DNA of 64,000 nucleotides from Catonia carolina (GCA_035578175.1 JAQMRL010000010.1:28884284-28948283), one strand, 5' to 3'. Positions 42,889 through 54,578 are shown, counted from the first letter of the stretch. Notes: a model not told the origin generated them from the letters alone. Translations and numbers: made by a program.

Positions 42889-43799
42889 ACTTTCTCTTGC
42901 CTATATGAATATATAGGAAGGAAAGTATTGTTTTCATGTCGATTTTTCGAAATCGAGTTTTCACCGGATCTATACGTTTTCAGACCCCCTGAACCCAAAA
43001 AACTTGTTTTTAGCGATTGGTCTGTGTGTGTGTGTGTGTGTATGTGAACAGAATATCTCAAGAACGGAACATCGTACGAACTTGAAACTTGAAACTTAAG
43101 TTACATATCACTACCGGACCCGACACGAACATTTTCATCAAAATCGGTCAACCGGAAGTAGTAGTTTATTCGTATAATTTTTCACTTTTTTGCGATTTTC
43201 TCAAGCACTAGTCCTACGATTTTTTTAAAAATCAACTGGTTTACTACATTTTTTATGCTCTACAATATAGGGTAGGCGCCATGTTTGCTGAAATTCTGCT
43301 TGAGGCTGTTTTTACGTAAAAACATTTTCTTTTTAAGATTGCGGCTTTAATATGCATTTTAGCGCAAAACGTTATATAATAAAAGGTGTAGAGAATGTAA
43401 AATTCTACAACTTTTATTTCAAACATTTTTTTTGTATAACGCTTAGTTTAGCGGTAATTTGCGATTTTCTGTTTTTTTTTCTCACGAAAACGTGAGAAAA
43501 ATCGATTTTTTTAACATTTCGGTCTTAGTATGCATTTTACGACAAAAGTGTATATAATTAAATTAGAGCATTTTTCTCTACAGAGCCTAGTTTAGCGTGA
43601 AAGCGTGATTTTCCGTATTTTTCAGCCAAACTGAGTTCGATTGTCATTTTGCGTCATTCACTCATGATTAAAATAAGGTTATGTTTTTGAGGTTAGTTTT
43701 TGTTTATTTCTAATATTTTATTAATAATGTTAGGTTTATTATTAATTATTTGCATTGGCAAGAGAAAGTTGTGTGAGTGTTTCACACCAGATTTTTTTT
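42889..43799 (+). repeat. FamA, full-length
   Basis: Both ends intact; (GT)n of about 12 repeats at 43021-43042. Module B is shortened around 43561. Flanked by T-rich sequence on both sides. Confidence 0.92.
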
Positions 43800-44009
43800 C
43801 AATAAACCTTGACTTGCCGGTGAGCAAAAATTATCATAATATAATAATTATTTTAAATTAATACGATATTAATTAGCAATTGATTAGTTAGTTATTCAGC
43901 TCTAAAAATTTCCAACGAATTAATAATTATTACCAGCTTCATAATTCAACATTTTTCTATAATGAATAGTGCGATTTACATTATTAAATTTATAGTAATT
44001 ATTTTTTTT

Positions 44010-44290
44010 GTCATCAGTCTCTCGACTGGTTTGATGCAGTTCTCTAACCTGTTCTATCTTGCGCAAGTCGTTTCATATCTACATACCTGTAACACCCTAC
44101 ATCTTTTGTAATTTGCTTTATATATTCTAATCTTTGCCTCCCTCTACAATTTACTCCCTCAATATTAACCTCCATTATTAATAGCCCAATACCTGGATGT
44201 CTTAGGATATGCCCCATTAGCCTATCCCTTCTTTTGGTAATATGCTTCCATATACTTCTTTTTCATCCACTCGCCTAAGAACCTCTAAAG
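44010..44290 (-). pseudogene. LINE 3' end with conserved stem-loop
   Basis: The reverse frame is open from 44288 to 44062: EVLRRVDEKEVYGSILPKRR, DRLMGHILRHPG, VNCRGRQRLEYIKQI, VDMKRLAQDRTG and stop. This is the C-terminus of LINE ORF2 (GH-x-LRH ... RGR-x-R-x-x-x-I/M-x-x-I ... D-x-K-R-x-A-x-D-R). The 3' UTR keeps CATCAAACCAGTC-GAGA-GACTGATGAC before an A-run, an 8-bp stem with a 4-nt loop. The same fold ends SINE-B. Everything upstream is missing. Confidence 0.85.
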
Positions 44291-44294
44291 CAAT

Positions 44295-44490
44295 TATTTT
44301 AAATTATTAAATATTGTTGTTAATTAGCTGTACCTAATTATAAATTTAATTAATTATTAAATTATTAAAAATTATTAAATTATTAATTATTAATATTATT
44401 AAAAATTATTAAATATTAATAATAATATTTAATTATTAAATATTATTATTAATTATTATTAATTAATTATTAAATTATTTAATTTAATTT
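44295..44490. repeat. AT-only low-complexity tract
   Basis: ATTATTAAATTATTAATT-type simple sequence, nearly G/C-free. Confidence 0.85.
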
Positions 44491-44939
44491 TGGCATTATA
44501 AATTTTCGGTTAATTTCAGTCTGTTTTCGATGTTATAATACTTCATGTCAAGAAGACGAATTTCGGTATACATTCGAACTTGGTTATAACGAGGTTGAAG
44601 GGACTGAACAAAAATGTACTCGCTGTTACAGAGTTTACTCGCAACATTTTTACGTGATTACGAAATTAATACCATTAAATTCACTACAATAATTAAAAAC
44701 ACATCGTATGACACTAGAAAGTAACATCAAATGTATGTAAACACTAACGGGATATTCACTCGCAGGCTGCCATGTAATCGTCAAAAGTAAGAAAATTACT
44801 GCTGAATAAAAATAAAAATCTGGTGTGAAACACTCACACAACTTTCTCTTGCCAATGCAAATAATTAACAATAAACCTAACATTAGTAATAAAACAATAG
44901 AAATAAACAAAAAACTTACCTCAATAAGCATAACCTAAT

Positions 44940-46345
44940 CTATACTTATAAAAGAAGAAGTCCTGACTGACTGACTGAATGATTCATAATCAACGCACAG
45001 CCGAAACTATAATAGTTACAGACTTGAAATTTGCGGATGTTAAAACTCGCATTTTATTCTTAATCGCATTTATAATCTATAGCTATTTTCCCAGAAGTTG
45101 AATTGACGTTAACAACGATTTTAATCTATGTTTTACTTTTGTCACGTTAAAATCAAAATTTTGGGAAACCCTTTCTTAGTGCTCCCCTACATAGCATAAC
45201 AAAGGTTCCCTGCAAATTTCAAGTCTGTACCTATTATAGTTTCGGCTGTGCGTTGATTATGAATCAGTCCGGACTTCTTCTTTTATAGGTATTATGCTAA
45301 TTACAACAATTCTGGAATTATTTCTGATTAAAATATTAATCCAGTTTAGTTCAAAAAATTAAACACTACGTACAGTACAACATCAGGAGTGACAAAAGTA
45401 AAACATAGATTAAAATCGTTGTTAACGTCAATTCAACTTCTGGGAAAATAGCTATAGATTATAAATGCGATTAAGAATAAAATGCGAGTTTTAACATCCG
45501 CTGTAGGCCGACTGTTACTGTTTTAAACGAATCATATATATATAAGTATAGGCTACCTATGTGTATTTCTTATGGGACGAATGTTTTGCGATTTCTACAC
45601 TTTAAAATCAAAATTTTGCAAAATCCTTTATTAGGATTTTACATATTAGATTTGCAATCAAATTTATTTAATCAATAAAACTGAAATAATTGAAAATTTT
45701 TATAAATAGACCGTTCAAATCATTTAATTCTGAATATGTAGCCTAAATTTGTAATTTTTTGTTTTGGTGGCTGTCAAATACCGTCTGCTTTTTTTCGGGC
45801 CTGCGCCCTAGATCCACATTCAATATAATAACAGTAATATTTAGTTACTGAAAATGTGTTCTTGAATTTCAAATCACTATCATTAAATAATTGATTTAAG
45901 TTAACAAAATTCGTTCTTAGAAGAACGGTGAGTAACGACTAAAGCACAGTAGTACGATAGTTTGTTCTGAGAAGAACGGTTTTAAATAAAACGGGTTTTT
46001 TGACGTTATCACAGTGACTGTCAAATAGGCCTACCGTCTGAAAGTGTGCAACGACAAGTACTGGTGAGCTATGGAATATGCCTATGGAAGGGGTAAATGT
46101 GTGTTGGAGAACCAGCCGTAAGCGTAGCGCTTCGCGTTGATTCCTTATCCACGCATCAGTGGGGGGGAATTTTTGCTATTTCTGCCCTTTAAAATCAAAA
46201 TTTTGCAAAATCCTATCTTAGTGCGCGCTTACACAACATAAGAAAGCTAACTTCCAAATTTCAAGTCTGTAACTATTATAGTTTCGGCTGTGCGTTGATT
46301 ATGAATCAGTCAGTCAGTCAGTCAGGACTTCTTTTATAAGTATAG
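44940..46345. mobile_element. Nested terminal-inverted-repeat element
   Basis: Ends CTATACTTATAAAAGAAG and CTTTTATAAGTATAG with ~95-bp inverted homology through the TGAC-tetramer run, TTCATAATCAACGCACAGCC and ACTATAATAGTTACAGACTT. Inside, a smaller unit of the same ends (44943-45292) is complete, and a 113-bp block (45033-45145) recurs inverted and identical at 45389-45501. AAAATCAAAATTTTG blocks recur. No coding capacity; superfamily unknown. Confidence 0.8.
45917..45950 (+). repeat. Short shared motif with 5300-5333
   Basis: TTAGAAGAACGGTGAGTAAC then (G/T)ACTAAAGCA occurs at both sites, with weaker similarity for ~100 bp upstream. It belongs to an undefined dispersed repeat. Confidence 0.55.
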
Positions 46346-47130
46346 ACGCAAAATGAAAATCGATCTCAGTTTGCCTTAAAAATACGGAAAATCACTTTCA
46401 CGCTAAACTAGACTCTGTAGAGAAGATTGCTCTAAATAAAAGTTGTAGATCTTTTAATTTTCTATAAATTTTATTGTATACACTTTTGTCATAAAATGCA
46501 TACTAAGGCCGAAATTAAAAAAAAATAGATTTTTTACACGTTTTCGTGAGAAAAAACAGAAAATTGCTAATTACCGTTAAACTAAGCGTTAGGCCTATAC
46601 AAAAAAAATGTTTTAAATAAAAGTTGTAGAATTTTAAATTTTCTACAACTTCTATTATATACATTTTTACGCTTAAATGCATATTAAAGCCGTAATCTTA
46701 AAAAAAAACAATTGTTTTACGTAAAAACAGCCTCACCGAGAATTTCAGCAAACATGGTGCGTACCCTATCTTGTAGAGAATAAAAAATTGAGTAAACCAG
46801 GCGATTTAAAAAAAACCGTAGGACCAGTTTTTGAGAAAATCGCAAAAAGTGAAAAATTGTATGAATACTACTACTTCCGGTTAACCGATTTTAATGAAAA
46901 CGTTCGTGTCGGGTTTGGTAGTAGTATGTAACTTAAGTTTCAAATTTCAAGTTTGTACAATGTTCAGTTCTTGAGATATTCTGTTCACATACACACGCGC
47001 GCGCGCACACACACGCACAAACACTTATCGCTAAAATCTGGTTTTTGGGGTTCAGGGGGTTTGAAAACGTGTAGATCCGGTGAAAACTCGATTTCGAAAA
47101 ATCGACATGAAGACAATACTTTCCTTCCAA

Positions 47131-47278
47131 AGACGCAAAATGAACCTCTACAGGTTCAAACCAGCCTTTTGGCTGATGACCTAAACAACAACAAGGAAGG
47201 AAGTATTGTTTTCTTGTCGATTTTTCGAAATCGAGTTTTCATCGGATCTACACATATAGGCAAGAGAAAGTAAAAACA

Positions 47279-47343
<65 letters not shown>

Positions 47344-47474
47344 CAATCGCTAAATACATGTTTTTCGGGTTCAGGGAGTCTGAAAACATGTAGATCCAGT
47401 GAAAACTCAATTTCGAAAAATCGACATGAAAACAATACTTTCCTTCCTATATATTCATATAGGCAAGAGAAAGT
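47131..47474. repeat. Mosaic of SINE-B and FamA end fragments
   Basis: In order: SINE-B 3' end forward (47139-47189), FamA L region forward without its terminus (47190-47252), FamA L terminus reverse (47253-47272), a long (CA)n, then FamA L region reverse (47341-47474). Confidence 0.85.
47280..47340. repeat. (CA)n microsatellite, longest in the window
   Basis: About 30 perfect CA repeats, the expanded form of the FamA (GT)n tract. It generates artefactual cysteine/valine ORFs. Confidence 0.95.
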
Positions 47475-48067
47475 AATAAGTTGATATTTCTTTCTGATGA
47501 AAATTTATGTTTGTTATTGAAAATTAGTTAAAAAATTTATGATAAATATGTACTGTATTTCCGTTTCCTGATTTTTAAAAATATTTCTTTGTAAAAGTCT
47601 TTGAAATGAATTCCTTTCGATATGAAAACTGTTGACGCGTTGTAACGAATAAGTTTATAGTGCTGATAACAGTTGGTATAGCCAATCATTTTGTGACGTC
47701 ATAGCTCTTCCGATGTTCGTTCTATCTATTCAATAATGTATCCCTGTGTAATATCTATCTTGTCATCCCTCTATACAATCCTCGCTTCTTCCTTTTTCTA
47801 TCACATCATAATAGAACGTAATGTCTCGTGTGGTGCGATAAGAATACATTTGTACGCGTTCACAATGTCTGTAATATAATACTGTTCTCTTCTATTCATT
47901 GTACGTAACAGTATTTTTTCAATTGATTTCATCCACAATGACTCAAATATAAAATTAAATGTGCGCGCGCATTTTTTTTTAACTTTTTCAATGAGTCGTT
48001 GTGTATATTAATGTTAAAAATCATTTTAATAATATAATCTAATAATCCTTTTCCGGTTAAAATTTAT
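47475..48067. other. No gene recognised
   Basis: A+T-rich; no coding or repeat landmarks beyond a GCGCGC tract at about 47963. Confidence 0.45.
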
Positions 48068-48193
48068 ACTTTCTCTTGCTTATATGAATATATAGGAAGG
48101 AAAGTATTGTTTTCATGTCGAGTTTTCACCGAATCTACATGTTTTCAGACTCCCTAAATCCAAAAAACATATTTTTAGCGATTGGTCTGTGTT
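48068..48193 (+). repeat. FamA L stub ending at the (GT)n position
   Basis: ACTTTCTCTTGCTTATATGA to GCGATTGGTCTGTG, followed by TTTTT and a second FamA. Same breakpoint as at 40614. Confidence 0.88.
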
Positions 48194-48196
48194 TTT

Positions 48197-49150
48197 ACTT
48201 TCTCGTGCCTATATGAATATATAGGAAGGAAAGTATTGTTTTAATGTCGATTTTTCGAAACCGAGTTTTCACCGGATCTACACGTTTTCAGACCCCCTGA
48301 ACCCGAAAAACATGTTTTTAGCGATTGGTCTCTGTGTGTGGGTGGGTGTGGGTGTGTGTGTATACAAAATATCTCAAGAACGGAACATCGTACGAACTTG
48401 AAACTTCAAACTTAAGTTGCTTACCACTATTGGACTCGACACGAACATTTTCATCAAAATCGGTCAACCGGAAGTAGTTTATTTGTGTAATTTTTCACTT
48501 TTTTGCGATTTTCTCAAAAACTGGTCCTACGATTTTTTTTAAATATCGCCTCATTTACTAAATTTTTTATTCTCTACAAGATAGGGTAGGCGCCAGGTTT
48601 GCTGAAAATCTCGGTGAGGCAGTTTTAACGTAAAAAATTGTTTTTTTAAGATTGCGGCTTTATTATCCATTTTACCGCAAAAATGTGTATAGTAAAAGTT
48701 GTAGAAAATTTAAAATTCTACAACTTTTATTTCAAATTTTTTTTTGTATAACGCTTAGTTTAGCGGTAATTAGCCATTTTATGTTTTTTTCTCACGAAAA
48801 CGTGTGAAAAATCGATTTTTAAGATATCAGCTTTAGTATGCATTTTACGACAAAAGTGTAATACAGTATAATAAAATCTAGCCCTACTGGAAATTAAATG
48901 ATCTGCTCCTTTTATTTAAAGCATTTTTGTGTACAGTGCCTAGTTTAGCGTGAAAGAGCAATTTTCCGTATTTTTAAGCCAAACTGAGGTCGATTTTCAT
49001 TTTGCGTCTTTTAATATGATTAAAATTAGGGTATGTTTATTGAGGTTAGTTTTTTGTTTATTTCTAATGTTTTATTACTAATGTTAGGTTTATTGTTAAT
49101 TATTTGCATTGGCAAGAGTAAGTTGTGTGAGTGTTTCACACCATATTTTT
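48197..49150 (+). repeat. FamA, full-length, in tandem after an L stub
   Basis: Both ends present; TTTTT on both outer sides could be the target duplication. Confidence 0.92.
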
Positions 49151-49255
49151 AATCTAATATTTGGTTTTTGTAAAGTTTGCGTCAATTTCCGGTAAAGAAT
49201 CAAGCTTATTTATGTGTGTTGTCAAAATCTGTTTAAATTTAACGGGTTAAGTATA

Positions 49256-50205
49256 GGGTGATTCAAAAAGAGCGCCGGTTTTGATATATCAAATTAAGAG
49301 ATTTATTTTATTGAAAAACTGAAAATAAATACATCAACAAGTTCATCTTACCTTCCGATTTCATGTATGAAAAATGATGTTATGCATGTGTCCTCCTCTA
49401 CTGCGCTGGCACGCATCAACTCTGTCCATGAAATTGGATATTACTGCACGACAAGTTTCGGCTTCCATTTGCCCGATAACCCGTCGAATTTCCTCCTTCA
49501 AGTCATTGATGTTTTGGGGTGTATTTGCATACACCAATGACTTCAGATGACCCCAAAGATGAAAGTCACAAGGCGTCAAGTCACACGACCTTGTTGGCCA
49601 TTGATGGTCGGAATTACGAGAAATGATGCGATCCTGGAACCGTTCACGGAGCAACAACATTGTTTCTCGTGCAGCAACTGAATTTTATACGGGTGATATT
49701 GGATATCGTACCGAAGAATTCTCCGTACAGAAGAACATCGTAAACCCAATTGTTGAGAACGGCGACGTATTGATTTTGCTGGGCTAACAGCCACACTGTC
49801 ACGAACCAACGCAACGTTCTGCTCAGTTCGGCCAGAACGACGACGTCCAGAACTTTTAAGGTCGACTGTTGAACCCGTCTCAAAAAACTTTTTCATGAGC
49901 CTGCGAACTGTTGATTCATTCGGTGCTTCATTACGTCCTAGAGTACCGCGAAGTCGCCTGACAGTAGCCGCATAACTCTCTCCACTCTGGTAAAATGTTT
50001 TGACGATTAACACTCGTTGTGCAATAGTAAACTTCTCCATGGTTAGACACAGACTGCGAGAGTACTACACTGCGAACAAGAGAAACTACAACTGAATCGT
50101 CAATCGGAATGTTCTCCGAAATAGAAATGAGGTCTAACAATGTTGCCAACCCATAAACAAAAATTTACCAGCCGTTTAAAAACCGGCGCTCTTTTTGAAT
50201 CACCC
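49256..50205. mobile_element. mariner/Tc1-type element with perfect TIRs, internally deleted
   Basis: Perfect 27-bp inverted ends at 49256-49282 and 50179-50205 (GGGTGATTCAAAAAGAGCGC ...). TTAAGTA (49247-49253) and TACTTAA (50208-50214) outside them are also inverted, two bases further out, so the true TIR may be ~36 bp. No simple TA duplication can be fixed. It encodes a reverse-strand transposase with a central deletion. Confidence 0.9.
49361..50040 (-). pseudogene. DUF4817/DDE mariner-type transposase, internally deleted
   Basis: Starts at 50040: MEKFTIAQRVLIVKTFYQSG is the N-terminal HTH of the insect DUF4817 type, with NESTVRRLMKKFFETGS and VRRILRYDI completing the paired HTH. After about 126 residues (LLHEKQ) the frame shifts; reading resumes at MLLLRERFQDRIISRNSDHQ, then SCDLTPCDFHLWGHLKS and a normal C-terminus HNIIFHT stop at 49361. 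The segment with the first two catalytic aspartates is deleted, and the third sits in SCDLTPCDF where SPD is usual. With the perfect TIRs it could be mobilised in trans only. Confidence 0.88.
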
Positions 50206-50355
50206 GTTACTTAAAAATAATAATCGAGCTATTTTGCAAAAAAAATCTTTCTCTTGCCAATGTAAGTAAAGATAATTATAACCAATGTTTAATTATTCGT
50301 AAACTATGTAATTGATAAAGTACGTAAAATTTGAACAATTTCGAATTTATTTTAT

Positions 50356-50495
50356 TTTATTTATTTTTATTTATTTATTTAACGTCGCATCAACTACAAG
50401 TCATTAGCGACGACGTTCGGGTGTAACTTTTTTTACAGTGGAGGATGAAATGATTATTTGTAACGTATGAAAATATGCCGTACCTAAGTAAGATT
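50356..50495 (-). repeat. SINE body and tail
   Basis: TTATTTATTTAACGTCGCAT and GTAACGTATGAAAATATGCC are the reverse complement of the 17893-18089 body; truncated at the B box. Confidence 0.8.
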
Positions 50496-51200
50496 CGAAT
50501 TTATTTCTTGAAATGTTTTCTGTTACTGTATTTATTTTTTATAAAAATCGAAGATCAGTGTGTATTGTTTTTTTGTCTCCAGTTTTTCTTACTTTTATAA
50601 AAATTCTATTGTGGGTTGGGGATTTCATTTTATTCTTCTGAAATCCAAAGTGAATTCTTAGTTCAGTTGTGAAAATTGTTGTCAATTTTTCTTTCTCAGT
50701 TTTTATTTTATTTATAAAAATGAAAGATGTCAAAGTTTTTTTAATAATTGACAATTTTTAAGCACATCGTGAAAAGAGGTAATGATGTTTATGGTTGAAT
50801 GAGTTTGTCACTCCGTCGTGGTACTTTATTGAACTTGAAATTATTTCTTTAATTAGAAATGATAAATTGTTATTAGTTCTTTCGTCGTTCTTCAGTTTCT
50901 TTCCTTTTTTTATTTCCTATATTACGTTTTATTGTCTGACGACTTAAAGAATTGAGCTACATCATCAAGAACGAAAAATTGAAAATGCTATTACTGTTTT
51001 GTTTAACGTTTTGTACGATACAACCAACCATCTTAGCGGAAATTGAAGTTTCTTCTGAAGAACTGAATGGGATTGAGTTTTCAAAAATTGTTGTATAACG
51101 ATTATATAAAGGGAAATTTTCCTTGAAATATTAAGATCCCGTAGAAACGTACGCATAACGATAAAAAAAATCGTTATAAACTTTTATGTGTTAACGTTTT
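50496..51200. other. No gene recognised
   Basis: A+T-rich; K/I-rich short ORFs only. Confidence 0.45.
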
Positions 51201-51318
51201 ACTTTCTCTTTACCTTTACGTGGATGTATGGGGAAGGAAAGAATTGTTTTCATGTTGATTTTTCGAAATACGAGTTTTTACTGGAGTACACAATTTCAGG
51301 CCCATTGAACAAAAAATT
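51201..51318 (+). repeat. FamA L stub, diverged
   Basis: ACTTTCTCTTTACC to AATTTCAGGCCCATTGAAC; ends before the (GT)n position. Confidence 0.78.
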
Positions 51319-51482
51319 TATTTTTTTATTTTTTCAATTTTTACTTTCTCTTGCCTATATGTAGACTATATATAGGATGGAAAGTATTGTTTTAATGTCG
51401 ATTTTTCGAAATCGAGTTTTTACCGGATCTACACGTTTTCAGACCCCCTGAACCCAAAAACCATGTTTTTAGTGATTGGCCT

Positions 51483-51513
<31 letters not shown>

Positions 51514-51795
51514 CGTGTGTGAACAGAATATCTCAAGAACGGAACATCGTACAAACTTGAAACTAAGTACGTACCACAAAGTTCACACAAAAAAAAAGTT
51601 TACAAAGTTCACAAAGTTCATACCACTAAGTTACATACCACGACCGGAGCCGACACGAACATTTCCATCAAAATCGGTCAACCAGAAGTAGCAGTTTATT
51701 CGTGTAATTTTCACTTTTGTTGTGATTTTCTGAAAAACTGGTCCTACGATTTTTTTTTTAAATCGCCTCGTTTACTAAGTTTTTACGCTCTTGAC

Positions 51796-52447
51796 CAGGG
51801 GTCTCCAACCTACGGCCCTCGGGCCACATCCGGCCCGCGAACAAATTTTTTCCGGCCCGCGGAAAGCTAGCATACTGAAAAAAAGTTATTTGATAATATA
51901 TTTCCTTTTAGGCATTTTTACCTTAAATGATTTTAGGCATTTTTAAATATATGAGTACAGTACTCGTCTCTCACTTGCCACTTCTTTTCCCAATAAGTGT
52001 AAAACTAGCTGTAAACAAGTAGTAGTGATCACTTGTAAACTCATGTATTGTCAAGTTTTCTTTAAAATTCAATAAAGTACATTTTGCAGTAAATTGAAAA
52101 GATGAGGTTTTGTATCATCCTGTGTTTTCATTAAGCCTACTTGAAAACTCCTTTTACAGAACAAATATTATTTTATAGCAAATATAATTATTTGTTTGGT
52201 CACAGCTTATTTTTACAATCACGTAAAGAATTTTAGTTAGCCAACAACCAAGATATATAAGGAAATATAGCGACTTAAAAAAACTAAGCAAGAAAATCTC
52301 AAAAACCACCACTGAGCTCTTAATTAGAAAAAACTTCGAGGGTGTATGGGGGGGGGGCTAGACTTTCTGCCCTGAAATATTGCTGGCCCGCCTTTCCTCC
52401 AAAAATTTACAATGTGGCCCTTCAGTAAAAAAGGTCGGAGACCCCTG
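51796..52447. mobile_element. hAT-type non-autonomous element
   Basis: Ends CAGGGGTCTCCAACCT and AGGTCGGAGACCCCTG; 8-bp duplication CTCTTGAC (51788-51795) and CTCTAGAC (52448-52455), one mismatch, T2/A7 rule met. Subterminal GGCCCGCG-rich stretch. 652 bp, no coding. Confidence 0.9.
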
Positions 52448-52863
52448 CTCTAGACTACAAGATAGGGTAGGCGCCATGTTTGCTGAAATTCTTGGTGAGG
52501 CTGTTTTCACGTAAAGAAATTGTTTTTTTTTTTAAGATTACGGCTTCAATATGCATTTTAGCGCAAAAATTTATACAATAAAAATGTAGAGAATTTAAAA
52601 TCCTACAACTTTTATTTCAAATATTTTTTTGTATAACCCTTAGTTTTGCGGTAATTAGCGATTTTCTGTTTTTTCTCACCATAACGTGTGAAAAATCGAT
52701 ATTTTTTCAAATTTCGGCGTTAGTAGCCTATGCATTTTACGACAAAAGTTTATATAATCAATTTTATAGGAAATTAAAAGATCTACATCTTTTATTTAAA
52801 GCATTTTCCTCTACAAAGCCTAGTTTAGCGTGAAAGAGTGATTTTCCGTATTATAAGCCAAAC

Positions 52864-53246
52864 AGACAGGTGGAGTGTCAAGTTATTTACACTCAATCTG
52901 TTAGTTGCAGTGCTAAAATAAATAGTTCTGTTTCTTATCAAATGGTCAGCCAATTAAATGACTGAATCATATAAGAACAGAAGAGGTAGAGGTGTAAAAA
53001 ACACTAATCAGAGTTATCTTCTCTGAAAGTAATGAATTTTATTATACAGCCGGACCCTGTGGTGAATGAAGTGAAGGTGTCATTTGCAGAGTGGAAAATA
53101 TATGCTTTTCAGAGGGCTCGGCATGCTGATAAGCGTACTTTTCCACTCAGTGAGGAAGGCAATGGTAAACCACCTCACTCCTCGTTTTACTTAGTAAACC
53201 TCTACAGGTTCAAACCAGCCTTTTGGCTGATGACCTAAACAACAAC
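52864..53246 (+). repeat. SINE-B, 9-bp TSD
   Basis: AGACAGGTGGAGTG head, stem-loop CAAACCAGCCTTTTGGCTGA, tail CCTAAACAACAAC. AAGCCAAAC duplicates at 52855-52863 and 53247-53255. Inserted in FamA. Confidence 0.94.
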
Positions 53247-53449
53247 AAGCCAAACTGAGGTCGATTTTCATTTTGCGTCGTTCACTGATAATTAAAATAA
53301 GGTTATCTTTATTGGTGTTAGTTTTTTGTTTATTCCTAATGTTTTATTACCAATGTTAGGTTATATTGTTCAATATTTGCATTGGCAAGAGAAAGTTGTG
53401 TGAGTGTTTCACACAAGACTTTTTTTTTAAATAGGCTCTTGGGATTTGT

Positions 53450-54420
53450 TTAAAAATTGTCTCATCTATTACATTTTATATGCCCTAAATTAGAGCATTT
53501 CAGTGCGACGTCTGCTGAAACTCGTAGGGTGTGCTTTTGTGGTAAAAACAGATTTTGTTTTAAGATTACGGCCTTAATATGTATTTTAGAGCAAAAGTGT
53601 ACTCTAATACTATATAATTAAAGTTGTAGGGAATTTTGAAAAATACAATTTTTTATTTAGAATGTTTTTCTACGACGCTATTAGTGATTTTTTGTAGTTT
53701 TTCATCAAAATCTGTAAAAGTGGGATTTCTTAATATAACGGCCGTAGTATCCTTATTACGATAAAAGGGTATATAATTAAAGTTGTTATTGTTTAGGTCA
53801 TCAACCGAAAGGCTGGTTTGAACCTCTAGAGGTTTTACTAAGTTAAACGAGGACTGAGGTGGTTTACCATTGCCTTCCTCACTGAGCAGAAAAGTATGCT
53901 TATCAGCATACCGGATACTCTGAAAAGCACATATTTTCCACCCTGCAAAAGACACTTTCACTTCATTCACCACAGGATCTGGCTGTATAACAAAATTCAT
54001 TACTTTCAGAGGAGATAACTGTGACTATTGTCTTTTACACCTCTACCTCTTATTCTCCTCTACCTCTACCTCTATTCTTAAATGATTCAGTCATTTAATT
54101 GGCTGACCATGTGATAAGAAACAGAACCATTTTCTTTAGCCCTGCGACTAAAAGATCGAGTTTAAATAATTTGACACTCCACCTGTCTGTAAGGGCAGAA
54201 TCAAAGTTATGGGAGTTAAAATAATCAACAACTTTTATTTCAAACATTTCGATCTAAAGAGTTTAGTTTAACGTCAATTAGTGATTTTGCGTGTTTTTAA
54301 TTCGCATAGAGGTCGATTTTAATTTTGCGTCATTCACTCTTGATTAAAATTAGGTTATGTTTTTCATTTTACATTGGTAAAAGAAAGTCGTGTTAGTGTT
54401 TTGCACGAGATTTTTTTTTA
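53450..54420 (+). repeat. Diverged FamA (R part) hosting a reverse SINE-B
   Basis: Older relative directly after the previous copy: CATTTTATATGCCCTAAA, GTAAAAACAGATTTTG, both modules, and R end TGGTAAAAGAAAGTCGTGTT. Interrupted at 53785-54192. Confidence 0.78.
53785..54192 (-). repeat. SINE-B, complete
   Basis: TTGTTTAGGTCATCAACCGA at left to CCACCTGTCTGTAAGGGCAG at right. A CTCTACCTC block is duplicated (54050-54070). TSD not clear. Confidence 0.88.
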
Positions 54421-54545
54421 AAGTGTTGTATAAAATTTTCCAATTAATTCCGTATACATTTTGCAAGATTGATGGTAAACAATTATAACTTTTGTAAAAA
54501 CTTTAATAAGCTTTTAGTTCGTTGGCAGTTTAAGATTACGGATGG

Positions 54546-54549
<4 letters not shown>

Positions 54550-54578
<29 letters not shown>

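Larger units (their letters stand above)
44814..47130 (-). repeat. FamA copy split by a 1.4-kb inverted-repeat nest
   Basis: R end at 44814-44939; resumes at 46346 with ACGCAAAATGAAAATCG and runs to the L region, stopping at CTTTCCTTCC (47129). Eighteen bases expected at the junction are missing, so the insertion or its later rearrangement removed host sequence. TAGGCCTA at 46590-46597. Confidence 0.85.
51343..53431 (+). repeat. FamA, full-length, hosting hAT and SINE-B
   Basis: FamA occupies 51343-51795, 52448-52854 and 53247-53431. The (GT)n is mixed (GT/GC). A local AAGTTCACACAAA-like duplication at 51575-51620 is private. Micro-insertion TAGCCTA at 52724-52730. Confidence 0.9.

Noticed and set aside
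47156..47435. Cysteine/valine-rich ORFs (VCVCVC)
   Set aside because: Translation of (CA/GT)n microsatellites.
49644..49883. Reverse 79-codon ORF overlapping the mariner transposase
   Set aside because: Alternative frame of the transposase; lacks any motif.
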